DNA of 64,000 nucleotides from Elusimicrobiaceae bacterium (GCA_016281355.1 JAEEIL010000012.1:1-64000); one strand, 5' to 3'. Numbered from the stretch's first letter, positions 33,184 to 44,346 are shown. The notes: a model not told the origin generated them from the sequence alone. Program-made: numbers and translations.

Positions 33184-36100
33184 TGTTTTCAAAATTCTTT
33201 ATTGACAGGCCCCGTTTTGCTGCGGTTATTGCGATAGTAATGTCGCTAGCCGGTATAATTTGTGCGTGGAATTTGCCCGTCGCATTATATCCTGAAATTA
33301 CACCGCCGGAAATAAACATTAGTGTCATGTATCCCGGCGCCAGTGCAGACGTCGTATCAAAAGTTGTAGGTATACCTATAGAAAATGCCGTAAACGGTGT
33401 TGAAGATATGATTTATATGTCTTCAACTTCTTTTGACGGCAGATATTCTTTAAATGTTACTTTTAAAAGCGGTACAGATCCTGACATTGCGCAAGTTAAA
33501 GTGCAAAACCGTTTGCAACAAGCTACAGGTCAACTCCCCAGTGAAGTAACCAGGCAAGGGTTTTCCGTTCGCTCAAAATCTTCAAGTATTTTAGGTGTTT
33601 TAAGTTTTATTTCAGAAGACGATTCAATGACTGCCAATGATTTAAACGACTATGTTGAAGATAATGTTAAAAAGAATTTAAGTAAAGTTAACGGTGTAGG
33701 GGATGCAACGGTATATGGTGCAAAAAAGAGCATGCGCATTTGGCTTGATGCAGATAAACTTTCACTTCTCGGTCTACCTATATCAAGTGTAAAAAGTGCA
33801 ATAGCATCACAAAACTACATGCCTACTTTGGGTAAAATCGGTGCACGCCCAAATGATAACAGCGAACTTATCGTTTACCCTTTGCAGACACAAGGGCGTT
33901 TAAATACAGTAGAAGATTTTAAAAATATTATTATTCGTACAGATGAAGAAGGCGGCCTTTTAAAACTTGGTGATGTCGCTAAAATTGAAATCGGTATGGA
34001 AAGTTATTCTTTTGCAGGTAGTATTAACGGTAAAACTTCTGCAAATATGTCTCTTAGTTTAACTTCAGGTGCAAATGCTTTGTCTACCATGGCAGCCGTA
34101 AAAGAAGAGGTTGAGCGTTTATCCCAATTCTTTCCTAAAGGTTTGAAATATCAAGTAACCGTTGATACAACAGATTTTATCAATGAATCTGTACATGAAG
34201 TTATTTGGACTTTGTTTATAACTTTTATTTTGGTTGTTTTTGTATGTTATTTGTTCTTGCAAGATTGGCATGCCACTTTGGTTCCCTCAATTGCAATACC
34301 TGTTTCATTACTTGCGACTTTTATTGTAATTAAAGGGCTTGGATATTCAATTAATATGTTTACCTTGCTGGGGTTAGTACTTGCTATCGGTGTTGTTGTA
34401 GATGATGCTATTTGCGTCGTGGAGCGTGTTATTTTGCTTATGAGCCGCGAAAAAATGAACCGCTATGATGCAACAGTTCGTGCTATGCAGGAAATTTCCG
34501 GCCCGATTATTGCTACTACTTTGGTTTTGCTTGCCATTTTTGTGCCTATAGCATTTTTAGGCGGTATTACAGGTAAAATTTATCAGCAATTTGCTGTTAC
34601 AATTGCAACGGCTGTCAGCTTTTCTTCAGTTAATGCTTTAACATTATCGCCTGCAATTTGCGCCACAATGCTTACCGATATTAAGCCAACGCAAATAAGA
34701 GTTCTTATTTGGTTTAACGAATTTGTAGATTTTGCCCGTAATAAATATGCAGCTTTTGCCCGTTTAGTAGGCAGGCATATATTTTTGATATTTGCAATAT
34801 TTGTTGTTTTGGTTATTATTGCTTTCGGTACTTTTAAATTAAACAAAACATCATTTGTTCCTTCAGAAGACCAGGGCTTTGTTATGGCAAATATTCAATT
34901 GCCTGAAGGCGCGACTTTAGGCAGAACTGAAGAAATCACCAAACAATTTGCCGAAATTGCAAAAACTGAGCCCGGCATTAGGGATATTATAACTATAATG
35001 GGTTTTAGTTTTACAGGTGGCGCAGGTGAAAACGTTGCTATTGCTATGATTGCATTAAAGCCTTGGAGTGAACGCCCTAAAGCGGAGGATTCTTCCACCG
35101 CCATAGTAAACCGTTTGCAGGCAAAAACAATGGATATACCAGAGGCAGAATTCCAGCTAATGGAAATGCCTGCTATACCTGCTTTAGGTCTATCTGATGG
35201 TATGCAAATAAAAATACAGTCGCTTGAAAGCGGTGATTATAATCAACTTGATAATGCCGCCAAGAACTTTATCGCAAATGTAATGAGTTTACCGGAAGTT
35301 CGTTTTGGTTTCTCTGATTTCACTTCTAAAACGCCTAATATCTACCTTGATATTGACCGCACAAAAGCAGAAGCCATGAATGTCCCACTTTCAAGTATTT
35401 TCAGTACTATTGAAAATTATTTGGGTTCAGGTTATGTAAACGATATTAACTTGGGTACGCAAGTTAATAAAGTTATTGTCCAATCTGATTGGAAATACCG
35501 CAAGAACTTGCAAAGCATAAATAATATCTATGTTCCAAGTAATAAAGGAGCTATGGTGCCTTTGGGCGCTTTGGTTAATTTAAAAACAATTCTTTCTCCG
35601 CGTCAGATTGTACGTTATAACCAATATCCTTCAGCCGGTATTACCGTTATGCTTAAACCGGGTGCAAGTAGCGGCGAAGCAATGAAAAAAGTTGAAAATA
35701 ATGTTCATGAATTTTTACCCAAAGGTTATTCTTATGAATGGAGTGGTATCAGCTATCAGGAAAAACAAAACGAAGGCCAAATGGGTGTGTTGATTTTACT
35801 CGCTTTAGTATTTGCTTACTTGTTCTTGGTGGCGCAATATGAAAGCTGGAGTATACCAATGTCAGTTATGATGTCTGTCGTCGTAGCTTTGGCCGGTGGC
35901 CTTTTGGGGCTTATAATGATGGGTGAAACATTAAGTATTTATGCCCAGCTCGGTATAGTTTTGCTTATTGGTCTTGCTGCAAAAAATGCAATATTAATTG
36001 TGGAATTTTCTAAGGAAGAACGCGAGCGCGGAAGCAGTATTATACATGCTGCCGTTAAAGGTTTAAGGGAAAGGTTCCGCGCAGTTTTGATGACCGCGTT

Positions 36101-36290
36101 TACTTTTATTTTAGGTATTGCTCCTTTGATATTTGCAACGGGTGCCGGTGCAAACAGCCGTAGGGCAATCGGCAGGCCGGTATTCTGGGGAATGTTACTA
36201 GGAACTGTTTTAGGTTTGTTCATTATTCCGTTATTTTATGTATTAGTTCAAACATTAACGGATAAAATAATTAAAAAAAGAGCTAAATAA
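33183..36290 (+). CDS. RND multidrug efflux transporter (HAE1/AcrB type)
   Basis: 1035 residues, the normal size of HAE1 pumps. Twelve membrane helices with two large periplasmic loops: [20 protein letters not shown] opens the protein, [20 protein letters not shown] is the porter-domain signature, [20 protein letters not shown] is helix 4 with the proton-relay Asp pair, and the second half ends in [16 protein letters not shown]. It exports hydrophobic or amphiphilic compounds by proton antiport. The operon closes with a strong terminator. No local regulator gene is adjacent. Confidence 0.96.
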   Translation: MFSKFFIDRPRFAAVIAIVMSLAGIICAWNLPVALYPEITPPEINISVMYPGASADVVSKVVGIPIENAVNGVEDMIYMSSTSFDGRYSLNVTFKSGTDPDIAQVKVQNRLQQATGQLPSEVTRQGFSVRSKSSSILGVLSFISEDDSMTANDLNDYVEDNVKKNLSKVNGVGDATVYGAKKSMRIWLDADKLSLLGLPISSVKSAIASQNYMPTLGKIGARPNDNSELIVYPLQTQGRLNTVEDFKNIIIRTDEEGGLLKLGDVAKIEIGMESYSFAGSINGKTSANMSLSLTSGANALSTMAAVKEEVERLSQFFPKGLKYQVTVDTTDFINESVHEVIWTLFITFILVVFVCYLFLQDWHATLVPSIAIPVSLLATFIVIKGLGYSINMFTLLGLVLAIGVVVDDAICVVERVILLMSREKMNRYDATVRAMQEISGPIIATTLVLLAIFVPIAFLGGITGKIYQQFAVTIATAVSFSSVNALTLSPAICATMLTDIKPTQIRVLIWFNEFVDFARNKYAAFARLVGRHIFLIFAIFVVLVIIAFGTFKLNKTSFVPSEDQGFVMANIQLPEGATLGRTEEITKQFAEIAKTEPGIRDIITIMGFSFTGGAGENVAIAMIALKPWSERPKAEDSSTAIVNRLQAKTMDIPEAEFQLMEMPAIPALGLSDGMQIKIQSLESGDYNQLDNAAKNFIANVMSLPEVRFGFSDFTSKTPNIYLDIDRTKAEAMNVPLSSIFSTIENYLGSGYVNDINLGTQVNKVIVQSDWKYRKNLQSINNIYVPSNKGAMVPLGALVNLKTILSPRQIVRYNQYPSAGITVMLKPGASSGEAMKKVENNVHEFLPKGYSYEWSGISYQEKQNEGQMGVLILLALVFAYLFLVAQYESWSIPMSVMMSVVVALAGGLLGLIMMGETLSIYAQLGIVLLIGLAAKNAILIVEFSKEERERGSSIIHAAVKGLRERFRAVLMTAFTFILGIAPLIFATGAGANSRRAIGRPVFWGMLLGTVLGLFIIPLFYVLVQTLTDKIIKKRAK

Positions 36291-36308
36291 CTACTCATCT
36301 TTGAAAGT

Positions 36309-36349
36309 AAAAACCCCGAGTTTTGGTGTTATCCTTGACTCGGGGTTTT
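36309..36349 (+). terminator. Intrinsic terminator of the efflux operon
   Basis: 12-bp stem AAAACCCCGAGT/ACTCGGGGTTTT around a 16-base loop, the 3' arm giving the short T-run. Confidence 0.82.
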
Positions 36350-36382
36350 ATACAAAGTAGCTAGCAAGATATATTTATGGTC

Positions 36383-36411
36383 TTGACAACAGAGGAAATG
36401 TGTGTTAAACT
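36383..36411 (+). promoter_or_regulatory. Strong consensus promoter
   Basis: TTGACA (36383-36388), 17-base spacer, TAAACT (36406-36411) preceded by TGT. A consensus -35 and an extended -10 are combined, 20 bases before the ATG at 36431. Confidence 0.85.
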
Positions 36412-36430
36412 AGTACCATAGGAGTTGATT

Positions 36431-37390
36431 ATGAAAAATATTATATTAATGTTCAGTTTAATAATTTCTTTAGGCACATTTGCATGCGCCGATACTTTTG
36501 CGGATCTTCGGCGTGATATAAGGGCTAGTCTTAAGGAAAGTCCTATAGAGGCTGTTCAAAGAATCCTAAAAACTTATACAGGCAGTGACATTACAACTAA
36601 TGCCAATGTAATGAGAGCATTAAAGGAGATAATTCAATCTAAAAACGGAACCTTTAATGATTTCACGCGTGTGTATAATTACGCAGTTGATGCGGATTTA
36701 ATTCAGACCAAAAATGAAAATGGGGATGAAATAATCAGAAAAGATAGAGCAAATCTTTTATCTTGGTCTTTGGTGAAAGACAATATTTTTAATTATATCG
36801 CAGATGAATATTTTATTAACGGGGGTACCCCGTATGCGTTTATGATGGATATATTTGAATATTCTGATGTACCTCCTGAATTATCTAAAGTTTTTTATAA
36901 ATTACCTAAAAAATGGCAAGATGAATATACCACTTCAAAAAAGATGGATATTATCTATCGCTTTGTATATGATTACTGTGAATATAATTCATATCTCAGA
37001 GATTTTCTTACATTGGTAAAACCTGAAGAAATCTCTAATTCTTTTGACGCGAATACATTGTATATATTTTATGCAGGAGGTCGTGGCGTTTACGGTATGA
37101 ATGAAAAGTGCCAAGGAAAAACTAATGCTACGGAAACATTAATAAAAACTTTGAAAGATCCTGATAAATTAAAAGCAAAATATGGGGATAAGAGGATTCC
37201 TTTGTTAGCTTTATGGGCTTTAGAGAAATCTAAACATAACGAATATTTGGGCTTGACCAAAGTTTTGCTTGATAAAGGCAGTAATATTCGTGCCAAGATT
37301 GAAGTAGATGGTAAGTATAAAACTGTGTCACAAATTGTTGAAGAAAACGGTACTGAGGCCGCTATAGAACTTATACAGCGGTATAAATAG
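36431..37390 (+). CDS. Exported protein with a C-terminal ankyrin-like repeat
   Basis: 319 residues with a signal peptide (MKNIILMFSLIISLGTFACA). Most of the mature protein is helical and unrecognised. The last 70 residues read like ankyrin repeats (RIPLLALWALEKSKHNEYLGLTKVLLDKGSNIRAKI, then TVSQIVEENGTEAAIELIQRY), with the LLDKG-x-x-I pattern clear. The start is the ATG at 36431, six bases after GGAG. A near-consensus promoter and strong terminators on both sides make it a highly expressed single gene. A periplasmic protein-binding role is inferred from the repeat only. Confidence 0.72.
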   Translation: MKNIILMFSLIISLGTFACADTFADLRRDIRASLKESPIEAVQRILKTYTGSDITTNANVMRALKEIIQSKNGTFNDFTRVYNYAVDADLIQTKNENGDEIIRKDRANLLSWSLVKDNIFNYIADEYFINGGTPYAFMMDIFEYSDVPPELSKVFYKLPKKWQDEYTTSKKMDIIYRFVYDYCEYNSYLRDFLTLVKPEEISNSFDANTLYIFYAGGRGVYGMNEKCQGKTNATETLIKTLKDPDKLKAKYGDKRIPLLALWALEKSKHNEYLGLTKVLLDKGSNIRAKIEVDGKYKTVSQIVEENGTEAAIELIQRYK

Positions 37391-37426
37391 TATCACTGTA
37401 ATATTTGTTTTGATGATGTAAGAATA

Positions 37427-37460
37427 AAAGTTATCTCCCGTTCCCGGGAGATAACTTTTT
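37427..37460. terminator. Bidirectional terminator
   Basis: 13-bp perfect stem AAGTTATCTCCCG/CGGGAGATAACTT with A-run before and T-run after, between convergent genes at 36431 and 37474. Confidence 0.92.
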
Positions 37461-37473
37461 TATATCCAATTTA

Positions 37474-38001
37474 TTATTTTTTCTCTTCTTGCTTTCGCAT
37501 CGCTTGAAAAGCTAATTGTGCAAGTTTGCATTCTTTTACAGGTCTAAAATCCTTTTGGGATACTAATTCTTTAAAAGTCGAAAACCTTCCTTTACCTTCC
37601 CTATAACCGGTTTCTGCTACAATTTCGCCTGAAGATTTAAGGTACTGGGTAATTTTCCATTCGGTGTAATAATATGGGCCGTAATCATCATCATAAGCAT
37701 CATGAACATTTAAGGTATACACGTATATGCCATCAGATATGATATCCTCTGCTTCTATTTTATTATTGGTGACAATTTTATGCTCGTTGTATTCTTTGTG
37801 TTTTTTCTCTTGCTGTAAAATTTCTTGCTGTATGCAATTTTTAATATCAGATACTTTTGTACTATCTAAAACGATATCTGAAACAGTGAAAGTTATACCA
37901 TTTTCGGTAGTTTTTTTTGTTATCTCTTTACTTTCTTGAGCATTGATAAAAGTTGGTAATAAAAATACAGCTAAGCCAATTATAATTTTACTTAATTTCA
38001 T
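37474..38001 (-). CDS. Small exported protein of unknown function
   Basis: 175 residues with a signal peptide (MKLSKIIIGLAVFLLPTFINA). The mature part is mixed, with an acidic/aromatic patch (HDAYDDDYGPYYYTEW, residues about 107-122) and two cysteines (IKNCIQQ, VKECKLA). No family recognised. It has a GGAGATT ribosome binding site and shares a terminator with the convergent gene. It is divergent from the M23 peptidase gene at 38137, and the shared upstream region of 135 bases holds promoters for both. Confidence 0.68.
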   Translation of the reverse strand: MKLSKIIIGLAVFLLPTFINAQESKEITKKTTENGITFTVSDIVLDSTKVSDIKNCIQQEILQQEKKHKEYNEHKIVTNNKIEAEDIISDGIYVYTLNVHDAYDDDYGPYYYTEWKITQYLKSSGEIVAETGYREGKGRFSTFKELVSQKDFRPVKECKLAQLAFQAMRKQEEKK

Positions 38002-38136
38002 AGTAATCTCCTTACTTTCTATTTTAGTTTAAAAAATGAATTAACGCAAGTATAATTTAGTCCTAAACATATATGAGCCTTTAGACCTAGCAACAATACT
38101 ATACAAAAGCACTTTTAAATATGATAAAATTTAAGG

Positions 38137-39039
38137 GTGAAAAAGATTTCATTGTATAGTTTCCTTACAGAAAGTATGGAAATTGTTATAATTCCAAAAT
38201 TGTCACGTGGTTTTAAATTCACCGTGCGGCCTTATGTTGTTTGTTTGTTGGCTCTATTGTGGCTTGGTATTACACTTTATTCTTTCTTTGTGATTACCAG
38301 GGAAATCGATTATAATTTTGTTAAAGCCGATAATAAGGTTATGAAGGCTAAACTTGCAATGATTGCCGAAGAACTTTCAAATAATCGCAAATATTTAAAA
38401 CTTGCCCGTGATACGGACAAACAAATGCGCCAAATGCTTGGAATGAAGGGCGGGAAATTTATTAATATGCCCGGTGGTTTTGATGACGCTAAAGAAGAAA
38501 GACGAATTACTTTCAGTTCAATTTTTTCTAAAGAAAGTAAAGATATAAATGAACAAGAAATAAATGAAGTTTTTAAAGAAACAACCGCCGCTGCGGAAGA
38601 GCAACTTGCAAGTTTCCAAGAAATTGCCTGGTTTTATACAAACCAAAAAAACAGCAGTAACGCAAAACCTTCAATTAAACCGGCAAAAGATTATAGGGTA
38701 ACTTCGAGTTTCGGTTATCGTTTAAATCCTTTCCCATCGTATCATTATGGTATGGATCTTGCCGGTAAAGCCAATTCGCCGATTTACGTTACGGCAGATG
38801 GTGTCGTAAGGCAAACAGGCTGGGCTTTGGGCTATGGGCAGGCGGTTTTGGTAGATCACAGTTTTGGTTATTCAACATTGTATGGACATTTAGCGGATAT
38901 CCGCGTTAAAAAAGGCGACAGGGTTAAACGGGGCCAAGTTATTGCCAGTATGGGAACGACTGGTCGTTCAACCGGCGTACATTTACATTATGAAGTATGG
39001 AAAGACGGAACGCCCGTCAATCCTAAAGATTATTTATAG
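38137..39039 (+). CDS. Membrane-anchored M23 metallopeptidase (lysostaphin-like)
   Basis: 300 residues. One N-terminal membrane helix (PYVVCLLALLWLGITLYSFFVI), a coiled-coil spacer, and a C-terminal M23/LytM domain with zinc ligands in HYGMD, the later GHL and HLHYE. All active-site residues are present, so it is probably a peptidoglycan endopeptidase. The start is uncertain: a GTG at 38137 lies six bases after TAAAAT (a leaderless layout), while an ATG at 38176 would remove 13 residues. Bactofilin follows after eight bases, a pairing known to govern cell shape in other bacteria. Confidence 0.9.
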   Translation: MKKISLYSFLTESMEIVIIPKLSRGFKFTVRPYVVCLLALLWLGITLYSFFVITREIDYNFVKADNKVMKAKLAMIAEELSNNRKYLKLARDTDKQMRQMLGMKGGKFINMPGGFDDAKEERRITFSSIFSKESKDINEQEINEVFKETTAAAEEQLASFQEIAWFYTNQKNSSNAKPSIKPAKDYRVTSSFGYRLNPFPSYHYGMDLAGKANSPIYVTADGVVRQTGWALGYGQAVLVDHSFGYSTLYGHLADIRVKKGDRVKRGQVIASMGTTGRSTGVHLHYEVWKDGTPVNPKDYL

Positions 39040-39047
39040 GAGAGTTT

Positions 39048-39461
39048 ATGAGTTTTCTTGACAAAGAAGAAAGAGCAGGTGAATATACCTCAGTAATAAG
39101 CGAACAATGCCAATTCCAAGGCACATTAGATTTGCAGGGTTCCATCAGAATAGACGGTACCCTTGAAGGTAATATTGATAATGCCAAATTGGTTACCATC
39201 AGTAAAACCGGTGCAATGAAAGGTGATTTGTCCGGTTTAGGTGCTGTAGTCATCGGTAAAATGGAGGGTGATATTTGCGTAGAAGAAATTGAAATTTTAT
39301 CTGATGCATATTTAAAAGGCAATATCCGTACCAAAAGCATTTTAATTGAAAAGGGCGCCAAAGTTAATGCAACAATTACAGTAGTTACCGAAGATGAAGA
39401 AGACCCTAAAGGTGAAGAAATTATTGAAGAGAAACAAGATAAAAAGGAGAAGAAAAAATGA
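39048..39461 (+). CDS. bacM: Bactofilin
   Basis: 137 residues. A short N-terminal tail, a compact beta-helical DUF583/bactofilin core (SEQCQFQGTLDLQGSIRIDGTLEGNI...AVVIGKMEGDICVEEIEILSDAYLKGNI), and a charged Glu/Lys C-terminal tail. Bactofilins polymerise into cytoskeletal filaments and anchor wall enzymes; the M23 peptidase encoded just upstream is the expected partner. The downstream gene overlaps by four bases. Ribosome binding site TAGGAG. Confidence 0.93.
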   Translation: MSFLDKEERAGEYTSVISEQCQFQGTLDLQGSIRIDGTLEGNIDNAKLVTISKTGAMKGDLSGLGAVVIGKMEGDICVEEIEILSDAYLKGNIRTKSILIEKGAKVNATITVVTEDEEDPKGEEIIEEKQDKKEKKK

Positions 39462-40132
39462 TTTCTTTTTTTATCAAATATAGGAACCCCATCTTAATTA
39501 CCACTGTTATAATTTTTTTGGCAAGTATCGGTATTTTAGGGGCGGGTGTTATTGCAGATGAGTACGGTGCAAATGCTGTTTTAGCCAAAGTAGGTAATAC
39601 CAAAGTTAGATATAAAACTTTTGCCAATATTTATAATATGCAACGCCAACAATATATCAACGAAGGTAAAGAATTGACCGAGGAACAAGATAAACAACTT
39701 AAACAAGAAATTGTACAAAGTTTGGTCAGGCAAGAAGCCTTAAGCCAAGCTGCGGAAGATTTTGACATCGGCACAAGCAAAACAGAAGTTGCCTACACAA
39801 TTAAAAATATACCGATGTTTTCTCCGAATGGCGAATTTAATAAAAATGCGTATATTTACGTGGTGAGGAATCAGTTCCATGTAAATCCTGCTGAATTTGA
39901 AGAGGATTTAAAAAAGCAAATTTCCGTACAAAAATTCAAAAGGGTTTTAACTTTAAGTGCTTTGCCTACTTCTTTTGAAAAGGCCGTCTTAACAAAAGGT
40001 TCCGAGTTAAAAGAAGAAGAAAAGCAAGCTCTTGAAAGTTACATACTTGAACTTAAAGCTAATAGTTTTGCTGCTGCTTTCAGTGATGCTTTAAATGCTA
40101 AATACAAAACTACATTAGATATGCAGATTTAA
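39458..40132 (+). CDS. SurA/PpiD N-terminal-like membrane-anchored chaperone, no PPIase domain
   Basis: 224 residues. One membrane helix (ILITTVIIFLASIGILGAGVI) followed by the SurA_N-type helical region: LAKVGNTKVRYKTFANIYNMQRQQYINEG, then QEIVQSLVRQEALSQAAEDFDI, and MFSPNGEFNKNAYIYVVR (a PpiD-like MxNFKxDGxFDxxxY pattern). The parvulin domain that follows in PpiD/SurA is missing; the protein ends after about 190 further residues. It probably binds unfolded exported proteins without isomerase activity. It is in an operon with bactofilin and followed by a pilin gene, so pilin or envelope clients are plausible. Confidence 0.78.
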   Translation: MISFFIKYRNPILITTVIIFLASIGILGAGVIADEYGANAVLAKVGNTKVRYKTFANIYNMQRQQYINEGKELTEEQDKQLKQEIVQSLVRQEALSQAAEDFDIGTSKTEVAYTIKNIPMFSPNGEFNKNAYIYVVRNQFHVNPAEFEEDLKKQISVQKFKRVLTLSALPTSFEKAVLTKGSELKEEEKQALESYILELKANSFAAAFSDALNAKYKTTLDMQI

Positions 40133-40156
40133 GTCTAAAATATTAGGAGAAATAAC

Positions 40157-40735
40157 ATGTTTAAAAAAGGTTTTACCTTAATAGAAATGTTGGTTGTTGT
40201 GCTTATCATTGGTATTCTTGCTGTTTTTGCAGTACCGCAATATATGAAAACACTTGAGAAATCAAGATATTCGGAAGCAGCCGAACATTTACGCAGTATA
40301 TACTCAGCGGAGCATAAATATGCTCTTGATCATGGTAGATATGCGGAAAAGTTTGATGATTTATACCTTGATTTTTCCAATGTAGCTTTGGAAAGAAGCC
40401 AAGATGATTCCACAATTACTCTCCATCATTATGAAATTACATTAGAAAGTGCTAACGATAATATTCCTCTTGCTAAAGCAATAAGAAAAAAAGGCGGTAA
40501 TAGTATTTACGGTATATATAAAAATTTGCAAACAGGTGATATGCTTTGCGAAGATATGTTAGCAACAGATAATGTAACTTGCGATATGTTTGTCATTGGT
40601 AACACAGTTAAATCTTGCGGAGACGGAAGCATGGTTGGCGCAGGGGATGAATGCGTAGATTCCAGACAGGTAGAATGTGAATCACGCGGTTGCCCTTGGA
40701 ATTCTGTGACAGAGAAATGCGACTGCTATAGATAG
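40157..40735 (+). CDS. Type IV pilin-like protein with Cys-rich tail
   Basis: 192 residues. Leader MFKKG is cut before F6; the N-terminal helix FTLIEMLVVVLIIGILAVFAVP has E10 at +5. The core resembles PilE-type pilins (EAAEHLRSIYSAEHKYALDHGRYAEKFDDL). The last 80 residues carry eight to nine cysteines (DMLCED, VTCDM, KSCGDG, DECVD, VECES, RGCPW, EKCDC), suggesting a disulfide-knotted tip. Ribosome binding site TAGGAG. Last gene of the M23-bactofilin unit, closed by a strong terminator. Confidence 0.9.
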   Translation: MFKKGFTLIEMLVVVLIIGILAVFAVPQYMKTLEKSRYSEAAEHLRSIYSAEHKYALDHGRYAEKFDDLYLDFSNVALERSQDDSTITLHHYEITLESANDNIPLAKAIRKKGGNSIYGIYKNLQTGDMLCEDMLATDNVTCDMFVIGNTVKSCGDGSMVGAGDECVDSRQVECESRGCPWNSVTEKCDCYR

Positions 40736-40753
40736 CCTTTTCTGAGAGAAATT

Positions 40754-40788
40754 AAAACCCCCGTGTTGAAGCACGGGGGTTTTGTTGT
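40754..40788. terminator. Bidirectional terminator
   Basis: 12-bp stem AAAACCCCCGTG/CACGGGGGTTTT with a 6-base loop between the pilin gene and infB, followed by T-rich sequence. Confidence 0.92.
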
Positions 40789-40804
40789 TAAGTAAAATTA
40801 AATT

Positions 40805-42955
40805 TTACTCAGGTTTCGTAATACGGCGTGTGATGGTTTTCTTCTGTAAGCAAAGGACGGTGTCCCCGGCTTTTGTACCTCTAAAACCTTCAATCAAAAT
40901 ACCGCATTCATAACCCTTTTCGACTTCTTTGACATCATCTTTAAAGCGTTTAAGCCCACCGATTTTGCCTTTGTGAATTTGTTCGCCGCCACGCATAATT
41001 TTTGCATCAAAATTACGTGTGATTTTGCCTTCTTCGACATAAGAACCGGCAATAAAACCGGAACTTAAATCAAATACTTGGCGCACTGTTGCACGCCCGA
41101 CGACTTCTTCTATAATTTCAGGCTCAAGTAAGCCTTCCATTGCGGCCTTTAAGTCTTCCAAGAGTTCAAAGATGATATTATAGGTGCGTATTTCAATGCC
41201 TTCGCGTTCCGCTTCATCAGCAACTGAAGGCATAGTATTGACGTTAAATGCAATTATAACAGCATCACTTGCTTTGGCAAGCAGTAAGTCGGACTCGTTA
41301 ACGTCACCGGCTGCAGAGTGGATGACTTTAACTTGTACTTCATCGTTGCTAAGGCCTAAAATAGCATCTTTAATTGCCTCAATAGAACCTTGAACATCAG
41401 CTTTCAAAATAATTGCAAGTTCTTTAATTTTTTTACCGTCTGCACTCTTAAGATTTGTTAAAGAAACATGTTTTTGATGTTCAATATGTTCCGCTTTATG
41501 GGCAAGTTTGCGTTTTTCGGAAATATGTTTGGCTTCTTTATCGCTTTCTGCTACATATAAAGTTTCGCCTACGACAGGCGGCTCCCCGTTAATACCTAAA
41601 ACTTCAGCAGGGACGCTTGGCCCGGCACTTTGCATACGGTGTCCGTGTTCGTCAATTAAAGCACGCACTCTACCGTAAGTAGTACCTACGATAAACGGAT
41701 CACCGACTTTTAAAGTACCTTTTTGTACTAATACAGTAGCGACAACGCCCCTTTTATTATCACGTTTGCTTTCCAAAATTACGCCGACTGCTTTGCGTTT
41801 TGGGTTGGCTTTGAGTTCCATCATTTCCGCTTGTATTGAAACCATTTCTAGCAGTTTATCAATGTTAATACGTTTTTTAGCGGAAATTTCAACAAAAATG
41901 GTGTTTCCTTGCCATTCTTCCGGTACTAAACCGCGGCCGGCAAGATCTTGTTTAACTCTGTCAGGGTTTGCACCCGGCAAATCAATTTTATTGACAGCCA
42001 CAATAATGGGGGCTTTTGCACTTTGTGCATGGTTAATAGCCTCAATAGTTTGTGGCATAATACCGTCAGTAGCGGAAACAACCAAAATAACAATATCGGT
42101 TGCTTGTGCACCCCTTGCACGCATGGCAGTAAATGCTTCATGGCCCGGGGTATCTAAGAACGAAATATATCCGCGTGAAGTTTTAACCCTGTATGCACCG
42201 ATATGTTGCGTAATTGCACCAAATTCACCGGCAACTACGTTTGAATGGCGTATAGCATCAAGCAAACTCGTTTTACCGTGGTCTACGTGGCCCATAATTG
42301 TTACAACAGGTGCACGGGGTTCAAGATCAGCAGGATTATCTTGTTCTTGGGAAGCAATTTCTTCTTCCGCAAATTCTTGCGTTATTTCTGCTTTAAAACC
42401 ACATTCGGATAAAACAAGTTCCATCATATCCGGCTCAAGTTTTTGGTTAATGGTGGCAAAAATACCCATACCCATAAGTTTTTTGATGAAATCATTTATT
42501 TTAAAATCCATCTTTTCAGCAAGTTCTTTAATTGTAGGCTGGCCTAAAATTTTAATGACTTTTTCTTTGGGTTTATCTTCCGCTATAACAGCCTTTTCCT
42601 GCTGTTTTGGGGCAGGTGCTGCGGCTTTTGGGGTCGGATCAACCTTTGGGGCAGGTTTTACCTCGGGTTTAAATTCTTGTTTAACCTCAGGTTTAACTTC
42701 TACCGTAGGGGCCGGTTTAATTTCCGGTTTTGGCTCCGGCTTAATTTCTTTAACTTCCTGTTTTACAGGTGCCTCTTGCACAACTTTTTTTTCCTCAACA
42801 GCTTTTTTGGTTGCAGTTTTTTTGGCTGCCGGTTTTTTTACCGTTGCTTTTTTGGCAGTAGTTTTTTTAGCCGTAGTCTTTTTTGCCGTTGTTTTTTTAG
42901 CGGTTGTTTTTACTTTCTTTTCCGCGTCTTTACTTTGATTCTTCGCTGTTGTCAT
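40805..42955 (-). CDS. infB: Translation initiation factor IF-2
   Basis: 716 residues. An N-terminal tail of about 135 residues is built of short Lys/Ala/Thr repeats (AKKTTAKK) and Pro/Lys/Glu stretches. Then comes the IF2_N domain ([20 protein letters not shown]) and the GTPase domain with [20 protein letters not shown] and NKIDLP, followed by domains II-IV. The factor brings initiator tRNA to the 30S subunit. The ATG at 42955 follows GAGGAGG and overlaps the nusA end by 26 bases; a longer frame to 42988 has no support. Last gene of rimP-nusA-infB. Confidence 0.97.
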   Translation of the reverse strand: MTTAKNQSKDAEKKVKTTAKKTTAKKTTAKKTTAKKATVKKPAAKKTATKKAVEEKKVVQEAPVKQEVKEIKPEPKPEIKPAPTVEVKPEVKQEFKPEVKPAPKVDPTPKAAAPAPKQQEKAVIAEDKPKEKVIKILGQPTIKELAEKMDFKINDFIKKLMGMGIFATINQKLEPDMMELVLSECGFKAEITQEFAEEEIASQEQDNPADLEPRAPVVTIMGHVDHGKTSLLDAIRHSNVVAGEFGAITQHIGAYRVKTSRGYISFLDTPGHEAFTAMRARGAQATDIVILVVSATDGIMPQTIEAINHAQSAKAPIIVAVNKIDLPGANPDRVKQDLAGRGLVPEEWQGNTIFVEISAKKRINIDKLLEMVSIQAEMMELKANPKRKAVGVILESKRDNKRGVVATVLVQKGTLKVGDPFIVGTTYGRVRALIDEHGHRMQSAGPSVPAEVLGINGEPPVVGETLYVAESDKEAKHISEKRKLAHKAEHIEHQKHVSLTNLKSADGKKIKELAIILKADVQGSIEAIKDAILGLSNDEVQVKVIHSAAGDVNESDLLLAKASDAVIIAFNVNTMPSVADEAEREGIEIRTYNIIFELLEDLKAAMEGLLEPEIIEEVVGRATVRQVFDLSSGFIAGSYVEEGKITRNFDAKIMRGGEQIHKGKIGGLKRFKDDVKEVEKGYECGILIEGFRGTKAGDTVLCLQKKTITRRITKPE

Positions 42956-44327
42956 TTTGTGCCTCCTCGCTGGGCTGCTGGGAAGCATTTTCTTTTTCGG
43001 CTAAATATTTTTTTGCGCCTTCAATAATCTTTTCAGCAGTCTTTTCACCAACACCTTGAACGGTGGCTAAATGTTCAACACCTACGGAAGCAAGTTTTTC
43101 AACTGTAGTAAAACCGGCTTTGATTAAAACTTCCGCAAGTTTCGGGCCTATGCCTTCAACTTCGCTTAAAACGTCTTGTTTAAGTTGGCTTTCTTCCTGG
43201 CCTTGCTGTTTTTGTTGGCTTTCGCTCTTTACATCGATATCCCATCCGCAAACACGGCTTGCAAGGCGGATATTCTGCCAATCTTTACCTATAGCGATTG
43301 CCAGTTGGTCATCAGGAACGATGGCAAGGGCCTTTTTCTCTTCGTGGCTTTTAATTTTGACGGATAAAACTTTTGCAGGTGAAAGTGCGTTGATAATTGT
43401 GCTTGAAATATCATCACTGAAATTGATCAAATCAATTTTTTCACCGGAAAGTTCATTTGTTACGGCTCGGATTCTTATGCCCCTCATACCGACGCATGTT
43501 CCGATAGGGTCAATCTTGCTATCATTGCTTTTTACTACGACTTTAGCCCTTATGCCAGGGTCTCTGTAAATACCTTTGATTTCGATAATACCTTCATCTA
43601 GTTCCGGTATTTCAACTTTCATCAAACTTTGTAAAAATTCCGGGGAAGTTCTTGATAAAATGATATATGGCCCTCTTTGTGCTTTATCTAAGCGGTATGC
43701 GGCAGATTTGTAACGTCCTAAAGCAGGGTCCGCTTTTATATCCATATTGGCAAAATCTGCTTGTGTTAAGACGCGCATAATCATTGCTTTGATGCGGCCG
43801 CCGTGGGTATAACGTTCTTTCCTGATTTGTTCTGAATAAGGCAAAAGAGCTTCTGCTTTACCAAGGTCCACCACAATATCTTTGTCAGAGAATCTTCTTA
43901 CCAAACCGGTAACGACTTCACCTTCACGCGGTTTATACTCTTTATATAAGTTATCGCGTTCAATACCGCGTACTTTTTGTATTAATACTTGTTTTGCAAT
44001 TTGTGCGGCAATTCTTGAAAAGTCTTCAACATTTAATGTAATCACAATTTCTTGACCGACTTTGATTTTAGGGTTTTCTTTCTTTGCATCTTCTAAAGAG
44101 ATTTCAACTTCGGGGTTTGTAACTTCTTCGGTTACAACTAAAGTTTGATATGCTTCAATGGTGCCTACTTCCGGATCAATTTTTGCGGTAAGTAAAGCAG
44201 TTCTGCCGAAGTGTTTGCGGAGTGCAGAAATCAGTGCATCTTCAATAGTCTTAATTGTATCTGCACGGCTTATATTTTTTTCCCTTTCCAAACTTTCAAG
44301 GGCCATTATTAAATCTTTATTTTCCAT
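42930..44327 (-). CDS. nusA: Transcription termination/antitermination factor NusA
   Basis: 465 residues: N-terminal polymerase-binding domain (about 1-125), S1 domain ([28 protein letters not shown]), two KH domains ([25 protein letters not shown] and [16 protein letters not shown]), and a C-terminal helix-hairpin-helix repeat ([27 protein letters not shown], then [10 protein letters not shown]) with an acidic, Gln/Ser-rich tail. NusA promotes pausing and intrinsic termination. A terminator hairpin lies in the leader of this very operon (44827-44852). Confidence 0.97.
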   Translation of the reverse strand: MENKDLIMALESLEREKNISRADTIKTIEDALISALRKHFGRTALLTAKIDPEVGTIEAYQTLVVTEEVTNPEVEISLEDAKKENPKIKVGQEIVITLNVEDFSRIAAQIAKQVLIQKVRGIERDNLYKEYKPREGEVVTGLVRRFSDKDIVVDLGKAEALLPYSEQIRKERYTHGGRIKAMIMRVLTQADFANMDIKADPALGRYKSAAYRLDKAQRGPYIILSRTSPEFLQSLMKVEIPELDEGIIEIKGIYRDPGIRAKVVVKSNDSKIDPIGTCVGMRGIRIRAVTNELSGEKIDLINFSDDISSTIINALSPAKVLSVKIKSHEEKKALAIVPDDQLAIAIGKDWQNIRLASRVCGWDIDVKSESQQKQQGQEESQLKQDVLSEVEGIGPKLAEVLIKAGFTTVEKLASVGVEHLATVQGVGEKTAEKIIEGAKKYLAEKENASQQPSEEAQNDNSEESK

Positions 44328-44346
44328 TTTTTTAATCTCCTTTATT

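Noticed and set aside
41766-42938. 390-residue frame antisense to infB
   Set aside because: It arises from the biased Lys/Ala/Glu codons of IF-2 read backwards; infB on the minus strand is certain.
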